A DNA stretch of 64,000 nucleotides. Origin: Phyto melanocephala (taxonomy: Eukaryota; Arthropoda; Insecta; Diptera; Rhinophoridae). Below the pieces are notes generated by a model. That model did no database searches, was not told the origin of the DNA, and saw only the letters and a program-made list of their open reading frames with translations. Shown here one piece after another: positions 35,166 through 47,474 of this stretch. The position numbers and the translations under genes are program-made. The stretch is from the NCBI GenBank assembly GCA_941918925.1, contig OW799235.1:40260701-40324700 (forward strand), read 5' to 3'. The stretch's first letter is position 1. The number at the start of each line of letters is the position of its first letter.

Positions 35166-36236
35166 TTTCTTGGGTTGTAAATTAGGTTGAAAACAGAATT
35201 TTCAAAAAATTTTCAGATCTAAACTCTTTTAATTCTTTAGCTGTGCTTATGTGCCAGTCTTTAATACATAAAAGTGAATGTAAGATTTTAAGACGCTGTA
35301 AGAAAAATTTCCAATGTTCCAGAATATAAAGTAAAAACAAAATAAAAGAAAGTTATATTAAAAAAATATGAATTTTCCGTACTAAAAGATATTGGTGAGG
35401 TTTTGATGGCAAACGGAGTTGTAACTCTGATCGTATAAAATATATTTCGGTGCAAATACTAAACATCTGTAGACGTAAAATGATTTTTTCTATGTGCAAA
35501 AACTTGTTGACTCTAAATATCTAGACAGAGTTTTTTGTTAGTAAATTTACTGCAGCAATTTTTTATTTGCGATAATGACGATTTTAACAAATAAAATGTG
35601 AAATTAACAATAAGTTTAAATTTTTAATATCGACAGCTTAGTTTCATGTTTTTAATACTTTTTTAAGGACATAAAACATTTCTATTTTATTTTTTTTGTT
35701 GCCCTAATAATAAATCATTAGTTAAACAAAAATAAATGTTTTTATTTATTGGCTTATAATATATGAATTTTTCTGTATAACAATCTACTTATACTCTGTA
35801 AACACAATGAAAATCTCGAATAAATATAAATTTAAAATTATAAATAGTTAACACACATGGCATGATATATATGACATTAATGAATGTATTGTTCGGTGTC
35901 TATCGCATTGATATTTAGTACATATAAGTCGAAATGAAATATAATTATGCTTTAATACTGCCAGCCAAAAAGATGGATATAGAAAATATAATTGAAGAAT
36001 TAAGAATATGAACATCAAAAAAAAATAAAAATTTCATTTAATTAGAATGAATAAATAATTATTGTAAAAATTAATTGTAAAATATATGAATATTACTTTT
36101 AAATCTTATATGAGTACATCTATAAAGTGTGCTGATGATGAAATCGTAGTTGGTTTCGAAAATGCATACCACTCGGATAATATAGGACTATTTTTTCAGT
36201 ATTATTAACTGCTTGAATGTTAAATGTTTCGTATCA
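35166..36236. other. AT-rich spacer with a dispersed-repeat copy
   Basis: Around 35880-35910 'tgttcggtgtctatcgcat' is the inverse of a segment at 28755-28785, and 36120-36190 repeats part of 18150-18225. No gene. Confidence 0.4.
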
Positions 36237-36239
36237 GAG

Positions 36240-36375
36240 ATCTGGGGCTCAATTCTCGTTCTGTGAAACTGTGAAATGAAAAAATGTTTGTATAACAAAG
36301 GGTATAGTGGCACCATATGATATGACACACAAAAACTTTTCATTTCATAGTTTCATAGAACGAGAACTGATACCC
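36240..36375. mobile_element. Small foldback MITE
   Basis: The arm GGGGCTCAATTCTCGTTCTG with TGAAACTGTGAAATGAAAAA is repeated inverted at 36330-36375 (GGGTATCAGTTCTCGTTCTA then TGAAACTATGAAATGAAAA). A 130-bp hairpin with a ~45-bp loop. Confidence 0.6.
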
Positions 36376-36468
36376 TGCAACGAATACTAATGAAGTAAGT
36401 TAACTTGAATCATTATTCATTATTTTGTTGATTTAAACGCATTCAAACTTATTGAAAAGTCTTCACTA

Positions 36469-36760
36469 CACTGAAAGAAAAAAGTGTCATCAATATAACG
36501 AAACCGTTACGTAAAATTGTTTACGTCATTTTTATTATAAGTTTCGTTAATGCTGTGAAATTGTTAATACAAATAACGAAAGTTTCATCAATATTATGAA
36601 TTTGATATAAAACGTATTTTTTTAGCATTTCGTAGTTTCATCAGCATAATGTAACCCATTACATTCTGACCACGAAAAACTTTAAGTTAAGATTTAGTGC
36701 AAGAAATTTTTTAAAGAAATTATAAATTTAACTTTTTTATTTTTATATAACCTCAAGTGA
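36469..36760 (+). repeat. Left arm of the large element
   Basis: Series of 'cgttacgtaaaattg', 'tttcgttaat', 'tttcatcaatattatg', 'tttcatcagcataatgtaac' motifs after the terminus. Non-coding. Likely transposase-binding subterminal repeats. Confidence 0.55.
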
Positions 36761-36923
36761 TATTGTAAAGCATTTTTTTTTTCTTTTTTAATTGATTATT
36801 TTTTAATTTACAGCTACTTGCAAAATTCAATGAAAAAGTTACGTAATTTTACAAAGTTTGCTTGACATGCAAGATAGTAAAAAATGTGAACCAAACGTTG
36901 AGTGAAATAGAAACATATAAAAA

Positions 36924-37791
36924 AACAAGTAAGAGCGCTATATTCGGCCGTGCCGAATCTTATATACCCTTCACACCGTGTAGTCATGCAATAACAGTAG
37001 TTTGTATCACCATTCCATATGATATACGTACAAACATATAAAAACCATACATATATAAAAACATCCACATTGTAAAATTATAAATTTACGTATGTATGTT
37101 AAAAAAAAATTTAAAAAAATTTAAAAAAAAATTTAAAAAAAAAAAATTTTAAAAAAAAATTAAAAAAAAATTTAAAAAAAAAATTAAAAAAAAAAAATTT
37201 TAAAAAATAATTAAAATATATATAATAAATATAATAAATATGAAACAAAAAAAATAAAAAATAAATATTTAAAAGAAAAAATTAAAAAAAAATAATAATA
37301 AAAATATAAATAATATATTAATTAAAAAATAAAAAAAAAATTAAAAAAAAAAATTAAAAAAAAAATTTTTTTGGCTCAGCTGGGATTCGATGCCACGTTT
37401 TCTCTAACCAGTATACACGTTTGTATGTATGTATGTTGTTGTTGTAATGTTGTTTTTGTGAAAAAAAATCGAGGTGGTCGTGGGTTTTTGCTCATATCTC
37501 AGTTGTTTATGTACCGATGTTTCTGATTTTCAATACCGATCTACTTCCGAATATTTCTGATATTTTAATACTTCACCCGAGTCCAAGCGATGTCGGGGGG
37601 CTTCAAAAAGTTGATTTCAACATACACACGGACAGACGGACAGACTGACAGACTGACAGGGCTTAATCGACTCCCCTATTCATAAGCTTTCAGAAAATAT
37701 ATACTTTATGGGGTCGGAAATCAAAATTGTAGAAATTTCACACGGAATGACAAACCTATATATACCCTTTTTCACTGTGTGAAGGGTATAA
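36924..37791 (-). repeat. INE-1-like repeat, subfamily B, complete copy
   Basis: AAGTAAGAGCGCTATATTCG, hairpin ATTCGGCCGTGCCGAAT, TATACCCTTCACACCGTG at the left; TTTCACTGTGTGAAGGGTAT at the right, so the subterminal repeats TACCCTTCACAC/GTGTGAAGGGTA are inverted. Inside: 'gtcatgcaataacagtagt', a 280-bp A/T tract (37085-37370), TTTGGCTCAGCTGGGATTCG and 'cggacagacggacagact'. It interrupts the left arm of the large element. Confidence 0.75.
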
Positions 37792-38111
37792 TTAATGTGA
37801 TTAAACTATTTTGATTAATTTTATTGATTATTTTATGTTTTTTTTTTTAAATGTAATTTTTGCATCATTTGAATGACAAATTTTTTCATTTTTTTCATAT
37901 TACTTTCATAAAACGAACGATTTTTCCTCAAATTTTCGTTTGTATAACTACACAGTCATTTATATGACGTAATTAATCCTTAATAAAACGAAACATTATT
38001 AAAAGCTAAAAAAAACAAAGGGATATTAACAAAGGGAAAGTATATTGACTTTGTTGTTGTTGATAACATTGCTATTTTTTATTAGTATAACGTAAACTGT
38101 CTTTGATAATA

Positions 38112-38800
38112 CAGGGTGGACCAAAAGTCACGCCTGCGTGTAAAAATTGAATAACTTTTTTGTTTATTAATATTTTTTATTTTTTTTTCAGATTTTATTC
38201 ATCGATTCGTGTTACACCACCATGCAAAATTTAACGACTGAGCAATGAACGAAAGTGGTAGAATTTTACTTTAAATCGTTCTTCGAGGATGAAGTTGGTA
38301 ATACAGTAACGGTGAATGGGGACAGATATCGCGCTATGCTTAATAATTTTGTACGCCCCGAGGCAGCCAACAAGTGGTTTCAGCAGGATGGAGCAACAGC
38401 ACACACGGCCCGTGCCACAATGACGCTCTTAAATGAAATTTTTGACGACCGAATTATCTCGAAAAATTCAGAATTTAATTGGCCAGCACGTTCACCAGAT
38501 TTAACTGCCCCTGATTATTTTCTATGGGGTTATCTCAAAGAACGAGTGTATGTAAACAAGCCTCAAACTATAGAGCAGCTAAAGAACAACATTGAAGCTG
38601 AGATCAGGGCAATAGAGCCTGAAACCTTGCGTGCAGTTATGCAAAACGCCTGTTTAAGAGCCCAACTGTGTATCGATGAAAATGGTGGTCATCTCTCTGA
38701 CATTATTTTTCATAATTAAAATTTAGGTCATACAAAGATAATATTATAATAAAAAAAAAAAATTAATAAAAAATAATAATAAACAAAAAAGTTATTCAAT
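38112..38800 (+). mobile_element. Internally deleted DD41D-type mariner
   Basis: After TA (38110-38111) the left end reads CAGGGTGGACCAAAAGTCAC. The inner TIR ATTGAATAACTTTTTTGTTT (38146) is repeated inverted at about 38781-38800; the outermost ~35 bp of the right end are lost. Inserted in a repeat unit of the large element's arm. Confidence 0.7.
38222..38719 (+). pseudogene. Mariner transposase, middle deleted, DD41D
   Basis: ATG at 38222 gives MQNLTTEQ, a TGA at 38246-38248, then TKVVEFYFKS, the start of the helix-turn-helix. This is joined without a frame change to FFEDEVGNTVTVNGDRYRAM, well into the catalytic domain, so over 100 residues are missing including the rest of the DNA-binding domain and the first Asp. 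KWFQQDGATAHTA holds the second Asp and LTAPDYFLWG the third, with 41 residues between. DD41D spacing characterises rosa-like mariners known from tephritid flies. C-terminus GGHLSDIIFHN. Confidence 0.8.
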
Positions 38801-39719
38801 CTATCATTGATAATATGAAAAACAAAAAATAACGGGACTCTAAAAAGGATTGTGTATATTGTGCGTGTAGGTAGCATTACTATTTTCTTCATTAATGTTA
38901 CGTAATTGGTCATTGGTACAATGAACAATTAAATTCTATAATGATTTTTAACGTTTACGTTTATATTACTATTTTGTTATCAATATTGTGTAAAATGACA
39001 TTAATATAACGTCCAATTTTAAAGCGAGAATGATTCTGTTTTGGCTTTACGTTTATATTACTTATTTTTCGTTAATATAACGTAAAATGTCATGGCTAAA
39101 ATGAACAAATAAAAAAAATCAAGATAAGGGCGCACTAACAGAGAGAAGGTGCATTGGTGTTAATATTACGATTTTGTCATTAATATAACGTAAAACGTCA
39201 TCGATAAAACGAAGAAATAAAAAAAAAGCAAATAAAAAATAACGGACATTAACAGAGAAGAGAGTGTTGCATTGTTGTTAATATTAATATCTTGTCATTA
39301 TAATAACAAAACTTGTCATTGATGAAACGAACAAATAGATGAAACAAATAAAAAATAACGGAACATTTACAGAGAGTGTGAGAGGCAATTATTTTTTGTT
39401 TAACGTTTACGTTTATAGTAATATTTTGTCATTAATATAACGTAAAATGTCATTGATGATGACATATTAAAAGCAAAAGAAAAATTTTAATTGTGTTAAG
39501 TCGTGAAGCAGTAAAAAATTGTTTTTTAAAGTGACTAAGTGGTAAAAAAATATAATAAATTAATAAAATAAAAACTAAAAAAAGGTGAAAAATATAATAC
39601 GGTAAAAATGTTATATCTTGAAATGATTTCTGTGGAAAAAGGTGTTTAATATAAAGGAGATCTATTTCATTCATATGAAATAGTATCATTTTTTAAAGTT
39701 TAATTATAAGTATAGATTC

Positions 39720-41737
39720 TGCGGCAGCGTTCACATGAATTCATCGACATTCAGGAAACATGTTGAATCAAAACAACTCCAAATAAAATAACAAATGCCA
39801 ATCAAATAACACATTCTGTTGGCAGTGAACAAAATTTTGTGCACAGTATTTCCAAATTCAGCGAAACAGAAGATAATAGAGGAAAAGATCGTGAAATATT
39901 AAACAATTGTAGTGAAAATATGAGCTTAGATTCGGTTCTAAAAAATATCTTAATATTTCAAAGTAACTTGTACTCAAACTTACAAATTTCTAGGAAAGAT
40001 GCAGAAAATATAAATGAAAATATACTTAAATTAATAGTTCATCCTCTTATATCTCTGTCTTGTGAATCTGGAAAAAAGCATCTTATTTACTTAAAAATTT
40101 GTGAATTTTCAACCAACTTCAGGCAGATTTTTCATACAATTAAAACGAAATACTTGTTGAGAAAAAAACTCATGGAGGTGGATTTGATGAAAGACCTTGA
40201 AGAACTTCTTACGGATCCAGAAAATACATTGGTGCATAAAAGAGGTAAGTTAAAAAGTGCACAAATCAGTAAAAAAGTAATAAAAAATTAAATGTATCTG
40301 AAACTTTTTAAAGAAAATTTAAAACCTAAATTTCACATTTTGACCCACTATCCCGATGTCGTTAAACCTTGCGTACCTGTTAGAAAATTTTGGTCCTTTC
40401 ATTTTGAAACAAGACATCGGGAACAAGTTATTCGCATGCTAATACTTCCAGAAAAAACACCAGTTTTTCTATTGCTAATTATTTACTTTCACAAACTGAA
40501 CAAAAAAGTAAATTAACTTGTATTTTCAATACGATAAATGTGAAAGCCCTTTTATTAGTTTCATTTCCCTTAAATTAAATTGCTTTGATATATACAAGAA
40601 GGCTGTATATGATAATATTTTACTAGAACAACTGATTACAAGATATATAAAATCCTCAATGTTATTATTTCACAAAACTCGATATCGTTATTCGTTCAAA
40701 ACATTTGCAATATCTTGTACCTTAAACATTATACAGCATTTGAAATAGACTCCAATGATCTCCGAGAATTTGATATTCTTAATACTGACTCGCTAGTTGG
40801 ACCTCCTATAACTCTCATTTAAGCATTTAAATTCAACTTTTATCTTAAAAATATTTTCATATTTTCATCATCAGATGAGAAACCGCAAGAAAATACAATA
40901 AAACACCTTTTATGTTCCTGGGACTTAAGCATTTAATAAAATTTTTTGAAGGTAAGTTTTATTAAGACCTAACCACTTCCCTTTTTTAAAATAATTACGT
41001 ACATATGTACATATATTACTTTTCAGAAAAGAAAATCACAACTAAAGTACTTTCCTTGATGACCTATAATCACGTTAATGAGCTCACACAGTTAATGGAA
41101 TTTGGCGACAAAGTTATATTTGAGCACTCTTTTGAAAAATGGAGGAACGAACAGCAAATACCAATTTTATCACAATCAAATTCAGTAGAATCTCAATGCT
41201 CAGCAGCCACATCGTCTTCCGTTCCACAATCTTCTTGCATTGAAAATGACGTAGAAAACTCCAAAGAAATAGTTTCGGTAATTTTAAAGCAACACAAACT
41301 TGGCCGCAAAATTTTAAAAAACTACAAAAATTTTCAGAGTAGCAACGCTCATGCATAATAAAAATTATTGTCAAGCATTTGGAAGCAAAATATATTCACA
41401 TGTCTCTCCAAAATGTTACCAGATTGAAACCGAAATTTTAAAACTGTTCCCAACAGAAAAAATAGAATACTATAGAACTGATCAGCGTGGAAAGATATAT
41501 ATAAAATATTATAACAAAAAAATTTTAAATTTTTCAGTCAAGGAGAAACTACTTCAGAAAATTCTACTGATGACAATGACAATCTTGGTAAGTAAATCTA
41601 CATTATTATACATTTCCTTTTTATTAAATTACTTATATATAATTCTAAATATTTTTATAGTAACAGAAGACGATGCAAGAAAATATATTCAGAAGAATTT
41701 AATTCCGCATGGGCTGCTTCTCAGAAATTCCGCTTAA
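39720..41737 (+). pseudogene. Unnamed transposon-type multicopy protein, 5' and middle part
   Basis: Plus-strand blocks in order: a degenerate C2H2-like C-x(n)-F-x-x-H stretch (39720-39770); 39839-40291 open; LKPKFHILTHYPDVVKPCVP then VRKFWSFHFETRHREQVI (40320-40440); after 40951 an intron with GTAAGT donor (40952) and TTTCAG acceptor (41026) whose removal keeps the frame; ITTKVLSLMTYNHVNELTQL with EFGDKVIFEHSFEKW, SAM-like; EIVSVILKQHKL; IETEILKLFPTEKIEYY and GKIYIKYYNKK; a second intron 41588-41660. Stops and shifts occur at 40286, 40514 and 41356. I recall such HYP-motif proteins as uncharacterised and multicopy in insects, but cannot name the family. Confidence 0.55.
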
Positions 41738-41763
41738 ATGATATAAGAAGCAACTGTAAAACT

Positions 41764-44136
41764 AACAAGTAAGAGCACTATATTCGGCTGTGCCGAATCT
41801 TTCATACCCACCACCAATTTTGTGTACATTTAAAGCACAATATTTATTATTTTGTTAATCGCTATAGAATAATCTCTTTATAATAAAATATGTATCACTT
41901 TCTTTGTAGAGGGTGGTTAAATTTTAAGGGCCCATGTTTAAGGTGAACCACATCTAAACTTCAACTTTTTTCTTGTATTTCATTTGACATTTCTCAATCT
42001 CAGACTAACTCAATTTGAACCGTGGAAAGATACGCAATCGAGCAACGCTTTTAAATATTAAAGATTTTTATAAAAATGGGCGTTCAAATCAAAATGCATT
42101 TTGTGCACTTCGTGATTCTTTTGGTCAACATAATCGTTCGAATTCGTCCACAATCGTGAGAATTGTAAAAAATATTTAAATGTCTGCAAAGCAGGTCTGT
42201 ATGCAATGTGAAAACATCTGTGAATGCCATCTTAGTTCGTTGAATGGGAAACATTGCTGTTTTTCACGATAACGTGGCAAAAGAGCAAGCAACCTCGATT
42301 CATCATCGTGCCCAACAATCGAGCATTAACAGTGTCATTGAAAATTTGGACTATCGGATCGTGGTGTGCCGCCTAGGTTGGGGGGCCATTTGGCCGATAT
42401 TTTGTTCCATACATAATTGAAGCATACAAATATTATCATTATAAAAATAAATGATAATAATTTCATAATAATTTTATTCAAAATCAACATAGTCCCTTAA
42501 AATTAAACCACCCATTATAACTTTGGTATGCTAGTAAAATGTTTTCGTAAATTTAGTCTTTCAATAAAAGTGGCCGTTAAAATACGCGTGTCAATAAAGT
42601 TTCTGCTAATAAACATAACTTAGATATTTCAATATAGTCCTTTAGTATTCCAAAATCTTTATTCATAGAGAATTTACATGAATTTAAGAGGAAGAAAGTG
42701 AATTTAAGGTTAAATTTTAAGGGCCACAGGGTGATTTAAAATATACATTCTCTGCATTTTTTTAAAACGGAAAATTTATTAGTAAGATTTTGATTTTTAA
42801 ACTTCTATAACATTTTGCTTTTAAAAGATTTTCAAACGAAATAATTTTTGTATAATTTTAAAAGAAGACTTTGACCAAAAAGCCATGTTTGCAAAATTTC
42901 AGAATCGTACATATAGTTTTATTACGTTTCAAATTTGAAATATACACTGTGCGGTATAAATTTTCGTACATTTTTATCTAAAACTCTTTTCCTAATTCAT
43001 AAATTTAAGCGATTTTCAGGGAAAAATATTCTTTTGACTCGATAAATATATATTCGAAGTTTCATGACTACGTTTATGCGTCTGGACACAATTCAAAAGT
43101 GAAAGTGGGCGTTATAGTAGGAGTGTCAAAGTTGCTTTTGCTAATGAGTACAACTTAGGTGTTTCAATATAGTCCTTTATTATTACAAAATCTTTATTAA
43201 TAGAGAAATTATATGAATTTTAGGTAAAACGTTATATGGGAGGTGGGCGTAAAAGTGGGCGTGGCACCTTAATTTTTTGGCATAGTAATGAAATTGCCTA
43301 GGGGGATAGACGTAGCAAAATTTATCATCATACCTCTAATTTTAGCGGTTTTATGAGCTTCTAAATTTCATTAACGGTAGATAACGCGAAAAGTGGGCGT
43401 TATAGTAGGCGTGTCAAAGTTATTGTTGCGAATGAGTACAACTGAGATGTTTCAAGATAGGCCTTTATTATTCCAAAATCTTTATTAATAGAGAAATTAT
43501 ATGAATTTTAGTTAAAACGTTATATGGGAGGTGGGCGTAAAAGTGGGCGTGGCACAATGATTTGCCGTTACAAGAAAGCGTGTCACCAAAAAGCAACGTG
43601 TGCAAAATTTCAGAGTCGTACATCCAATTTTGTTGCTTTTATGACGTTTTTGTTTTTAAATATACCGAAAAATACACTGTGCGGTATAAATTTTCGTACA
43701 TTTTGATCGATAACTCCTCTCCTAACGCATAGATTTAGACAATTTTCGGGGAAAAATATTGTCTTTACCCAGGAAATATATATTCGAAGTTTCATGAGTC
43801 TATGTTAAGGCGTTTGGACACAATTCCATTTTATTTGATGTTCGAAGGACACGGTTTTTTCGACCTACTCTTGCTTTTCGAGCTATAACTCTCTTCCTAA
43901 TATTCCGATTTAGCCCATTTTCAATACCAAACAAACCTTGTTTATAAGAAAGACTCTGGCAAAATTTGAGCCCCCTAGCTTTTTCGGTGCGACCTCTATC
44001 GTGCTTTCAACAGACGGACATAGCTAGATCGACATAAAATCAAACCACGATTTAGAATATATGTCGATGTGTTACAAACGGAATGACAAAATGAATATAC
44101 CCCCACCATTTCTTTGGTGGCTGGTATAAAAAGGAA
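41764..44136 (-). repeat. INE-1-like repeat, subfamily A, long copy
   Basis: From AAGTAAGAGCACTATATTCG, hairpin ATTCGGCTGTGCCGAAT and ATACCCACCACCAATTTTGT to ATACCCCCACCATTTCTTTG with GTGGCTGGTATAAAAA. The interior has two partial duplications of the 'gtgggcgttatagtaggcgt' region. Interrupted by a mariner-derived MITE at 41909-42515. Inserted into the large element downstream of the transposon-type gene's last visible exon. Confidence 0.75.
41909..42515 (+). mobile_element. Mariner-derived MITE nested in an INE-1-like repeat
   Basis: Left GAGGGTGGTTAAATTTTAAG, right complement ATGGGTGGTTTAATTTTAAG. Inserted at a TA (41907-41908 and 42516-42517): the host repeat has ctttgTAtaactt, interrupted exactly there. 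Inside, an N-terminal transposase remnant (ERYAIEQR, YKNGRSNQNAF) and a C-terminal GGHLADILFH-like end remain; the catalytic middle is gone. Confidence 0.8.
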
Positions 44137-44875
44137 GTGTTGAAAACGGGCCCCCAATATTTTTTTAATTGAATTAACCATATACAAAATTCGCTACGTT
44201 AAAAACTAAATTTCTTGAAAAGCCCAAGGTCTTATCAGTCCTGTTTATAACTCCATGAGCTGTGCGAAACTCCTGGTAAAATTTCCAATACTCCTGCAAT
44301 AGATATATATACAAAAGGCTTTAAATCTCTAAAGATTTAAATAGATTTTTCCCAAAATTTTTTTTTTTACCATAGCGAGTTTTGCAACTGGCGTACACAA
44401 CCCATAATTTTGACATTTAACTTATTTACTCATTGATGCTCGGCGCACAATTGGGACGAACGACGAATTTTTCGTTGCGATTATTCGTATAAAACACATA
44501 AAACATAAACAATATGTTTTATAAAACACATTTGTGTATATGAAAATGCACACAAACAGTGCGTCGACTAAAATTAGTCATGCACAACGAACGAATAATT
44601 TGGTACAGATTAACCATTTTGATTTTGATTTGTTTTTTATTTTGTTATTATATAGTGATATTTTATAACTAAAGAATTATTTTCACTTTTTATTTGTTGC
44701 ATATAATAAACTTAATGTATTTTTAATAATATTTTTTTTTCAATTAGTGCTTCTTTTTTATGAAATATGGTTACTCTATCAGCTGCTACATGTAAACAAT
44801 AACTAAATACATTTGAAACAAATAAAATTATCAATGCAAATTTGTGCAATTTTTAAAAAAAAGTGGATATAAGTG
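44137..44875. other. AT-rich part of the large element
   Basis: Includes CpG- and CGA-richer sequence at 44435-44600 (cggcgcacaattgggacga), a possible promoter region of the MADF-BESS gene. No firm motif. Confidence 0.35.
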
Positions 44876-44880
44876 AAATT

Positions 44881-46051
44881 ATCATCGAAGAGGTACAGAA
44901 AAATTAATGTTTGTATAATCTTGCATCCAAACATTACAAAAATGTACAGAAAAAACTGAAATTTGGGAAAGAATTGGTAGTTTGTTAAATTTACCCGGCA
45001 AGTAGAAATTCAAGTTACTTGGAAGCATTTTTAAATCTTTTTATATGCACATAAACTGAAATTTTTAGGTGATTCATGCAAAAAACGTTGGTGAGGACTT
45101 CGTTAAACTTATAAACGACATAAACGAGCTGCTCAACTTGCCTCCGGTAGTGGTGCATCAAGTTCGGCAAATAAATGGAAGTACATGGAGTCGATGCATT
45201 TTTTGGATAAATATAAGGATTCCCGACCGTATGTGTATACCTAAAACTAAGTTTTTATACCCTTCACCATGGGCAGTATCATTTCAGTTGTAATTTCTAC
45301 AATATGCATTTGCGACCCCATAATATACATACATATATATTTTTGGAAATCTTGTGACTATGGAAGTCGATTGAGCGATGTCCGTCTATCCTTGTGTTTA
45401 TATAAATCACTTTTTTGAAGCCCGCATATATCGCCCATATCTGTATATGTGGTATGCTACAAAAAACAAATATTTTAAGAAATAATGGCGGATCAAAGAG
45501 TTTAGACAGTAAATACATTAATAATTAAATCTAATTCAAATGCTTTGTTGTACATATCTATATATACATACATATGTATATATAATATAGTATAAATGTA
45601 TCTGAATGATGGTGAAGGGCATAAAAGATTCGGCCGAAGATAGCAATCTTACTTGTTCTATTTCTCTTTTGTTATAGAGCTATTGGAAATGTTGTAGAGG
45701 AGCAAATTGATATTGATTACCTGTTCGATTGCTGATAACGCCAGCACACTAATCACAGATGAAAGTAATGACGTTAATGAAACTCATCCAAAAAAATTCA
45801 CTGAAAAACAATCAGATGCGGAAGTAACATCCATTTTTAAAGAAGTGATGAAAGAGTGTGCAGATACTGTAAAGGAACTCGCAGCTGTAACAAATTCTAA
45901 TAATGAAGACCGTGACTCAACATCGATATTATTTAAAAGTTTGGCTATAAAAATTTCTGAAGCTCATTTACCGCAGGTGGTTGTAAGAAGAATAGAAAGT
46001 AAAGTCATGACTTTGGTGTATGACGAGTTATCTCAAAACTGTATCACATAG
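44881..46051 (+). pseudogene. MADF-BESS protein gene, interrupted
   Basis: Exon 1 (44881-45005) reads IIEEVQKN, a stop, CLYNLASKHYKNVQKK, then after a one-base shift TEIWERIGSLLNLPGK: the first half of a MADF (Myb/SANT-like) DNA-binding domain. Past an AT-rich intron ending TTTTTAG (45068), 45068-45243 reads GDSCKKRW, stop, GLR, stop, TYKRHKR and KWKYMESMHFLDKYKDSR, the second half. After a 400-bp repeat insertion, 45707-46051 ends in SILFKSLAIKISEAHL ... RIESKVMTLVYDEL, a BESS motif for protein interaction. Three stops and a shift destroy it. Such proteins occur as host transcription factors and as second ORFs of some transposons. Confidence 0.65.
45254..45656 (+). repeat. INE-1-like repeat, subfamily C, inside the MADF-BESS gene
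   Basis: TACCCTTCACCATGGGCAGT at the left; ATGGTGAAGGGCATAAAAGA, TTCGGCCGAAGATAGCAATC and TTACTTG at the right. The subterminal repeats ACCCTTCACCAT/ATGGTGAAGGG are inverted. It separates the MADF and BESS exons. Confidence 0.7.
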
Positions 46052-46408
46052 AAATGTGAACCTAAGTTTATATTGAATTATAAACCTTAGAATTGCGTAG
46101 CAATTATTTATATTGGCGTACATAATGTAACAATCGTGCCTGATTTTTACATCATTATTAAAGAAATTATTATTTATTATTATTTCATTATATTAAATTA
46201 TTATTTAATTTTTTTTATAAATACAATAAAAAATAAATAAATTATATTGAATTTTTAATTCACGATTCATATTATTTTATTTGACAATTTGAAATGACGT
46301 ACGACCCAGTTGTGTTAAGAGCTTGATTATTTTGTTATTACAGATTGAAAGCGATTTTCACTTTTTCACTTGGGAAAATAAATTCGCAAATTTACATAAT
46401 TATTTGCA

Positions 46409-46956
46409 GAGCACAGCAAAGCTAAAAATGTTATCGAAATTTTAAATAAGATAGATAAAAAAGGTAATATACTTAATCTTATGTATGTATATGATATACA
46501 TAATTTAAATCAAAATTTTATTCTCTTTTCAGACAAGGATATTTTTCATCTAAAACTATTATGGTGTATACATTATAACATACATACAACAAAGAAGTTC
46601 TTAAGAAAAAATATTAACTTTACCGTTAAAGATTCCCAGAAATCTTTTATCTACATTAATACAACAATGCAGACCATGGAAGACCAAATAACTAAGACTC
46701 TCCGATTCAGCCGTTTCTTTTGGGATTAGGTGATGTAGCTACTTTAAAAGAAACTACATTTTTTGTATATTTGGATGGACAGTTATTATCGTCCGATAGC
46801 TTCCAAAAAGCTTTTGTTGTTTGTTGTAAGTGTTTCATTTATTTAATGTGGAATATCCCATCCCTTGCACTCCATTTTGGATATTTGTGGAAAAATATCT
46901 ATACGATATGTCAAAACCTAATAAAAATAAAAAAAGAAAGTTTGCCTTTTGATTAA
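46409..46956 (+). pseudogene. C-terminal part of the unnamed transposon-type protein
   Basis: AEHSKAKNVIEILNKIDKK is followed by a short intron (donor GTAATA at ~46462, acceptor TTTTCAG at ~46532) whose removal keeps the frame into KDIFHLKLLWCIHYNIHTTK, FTVKDSQKSFIYI and MQTMEDQITKTL. After a frameshift near 46715, GLGDVATLKETTFFVYLDGQ, LLSSDSFQKAFVVCCKCFIY and LMWNIPS follow. I recall these blocks as the C-terminal half of the same HYP-motif protein family as 39720-41737. Same strand and downstream, so probably the same gene, now split by later insertions. Confidence 0.5.
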
Positions 46957-47474
46957 TGAGTTATCAAAAATGTAAAAAATCTTTTTTAGCTGTATGTTAC
47001 ACGGTTTACAATGATTTTTGTTCATAAGTGAAACCATATACGCGTGATACTACAGGTTGAAAGTTGTTTTGAATTTCAGCTGACGATATGGAGATATTTG
47101 CACTATTATTATATAAAATATGTATGTATAAGTGATTATAAAAATATTTCATGATTAAAGACATTTTTAAATAGGAAAAAAATTGTACATGTCAAAAAAT
47201 ATATCGTTACCTAAATATAGAAAGGCCCTAACTAATGTACAAAAAGGCTTGAGTTAGGGATTTTTCTATTATTAAATTAACGATATATAATTATATATAT
47301 ACGACATATACATATAAATTTTCTGACACTTTTGCAAAAAAAAAAAAAAATTACGATTTATTTGCATTATAATTATTAAAACTAATATTTTATTAAATGT
47401 ATTCTATGTTACTTATCGTTTTGTCAAAATATCAATAAAAATTTGTATTTTAAAAAAATATATATTTTTATTTC
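46957..47474. other. AT-rich part of the large element
   Basis: Nothing recognised beyond a poly-A run near 47338. Confidence 0.35.

Larger units (their letters stand above)
38030..39470 (+). repeat. ~115-bp tandem subterminal repeats of the large element
   Basis: Five to six diverged units, best seen at 38955-39470, with the order 'gtttatattac', 'ttgtcattaatataacgtaa', 'aatgtcattgataaaacgaa', 'aacggacattaacagagag' and 'gcattgttgtta'. A mariner element sits inside one unit at 38112-38800. Confidence 0.65.

Noticed and set aside
37372..37425. tRNA gene
   Set aside because: A- and B-box-like motifs abut without room for a cloverleaf; part of a dispersed repeat.
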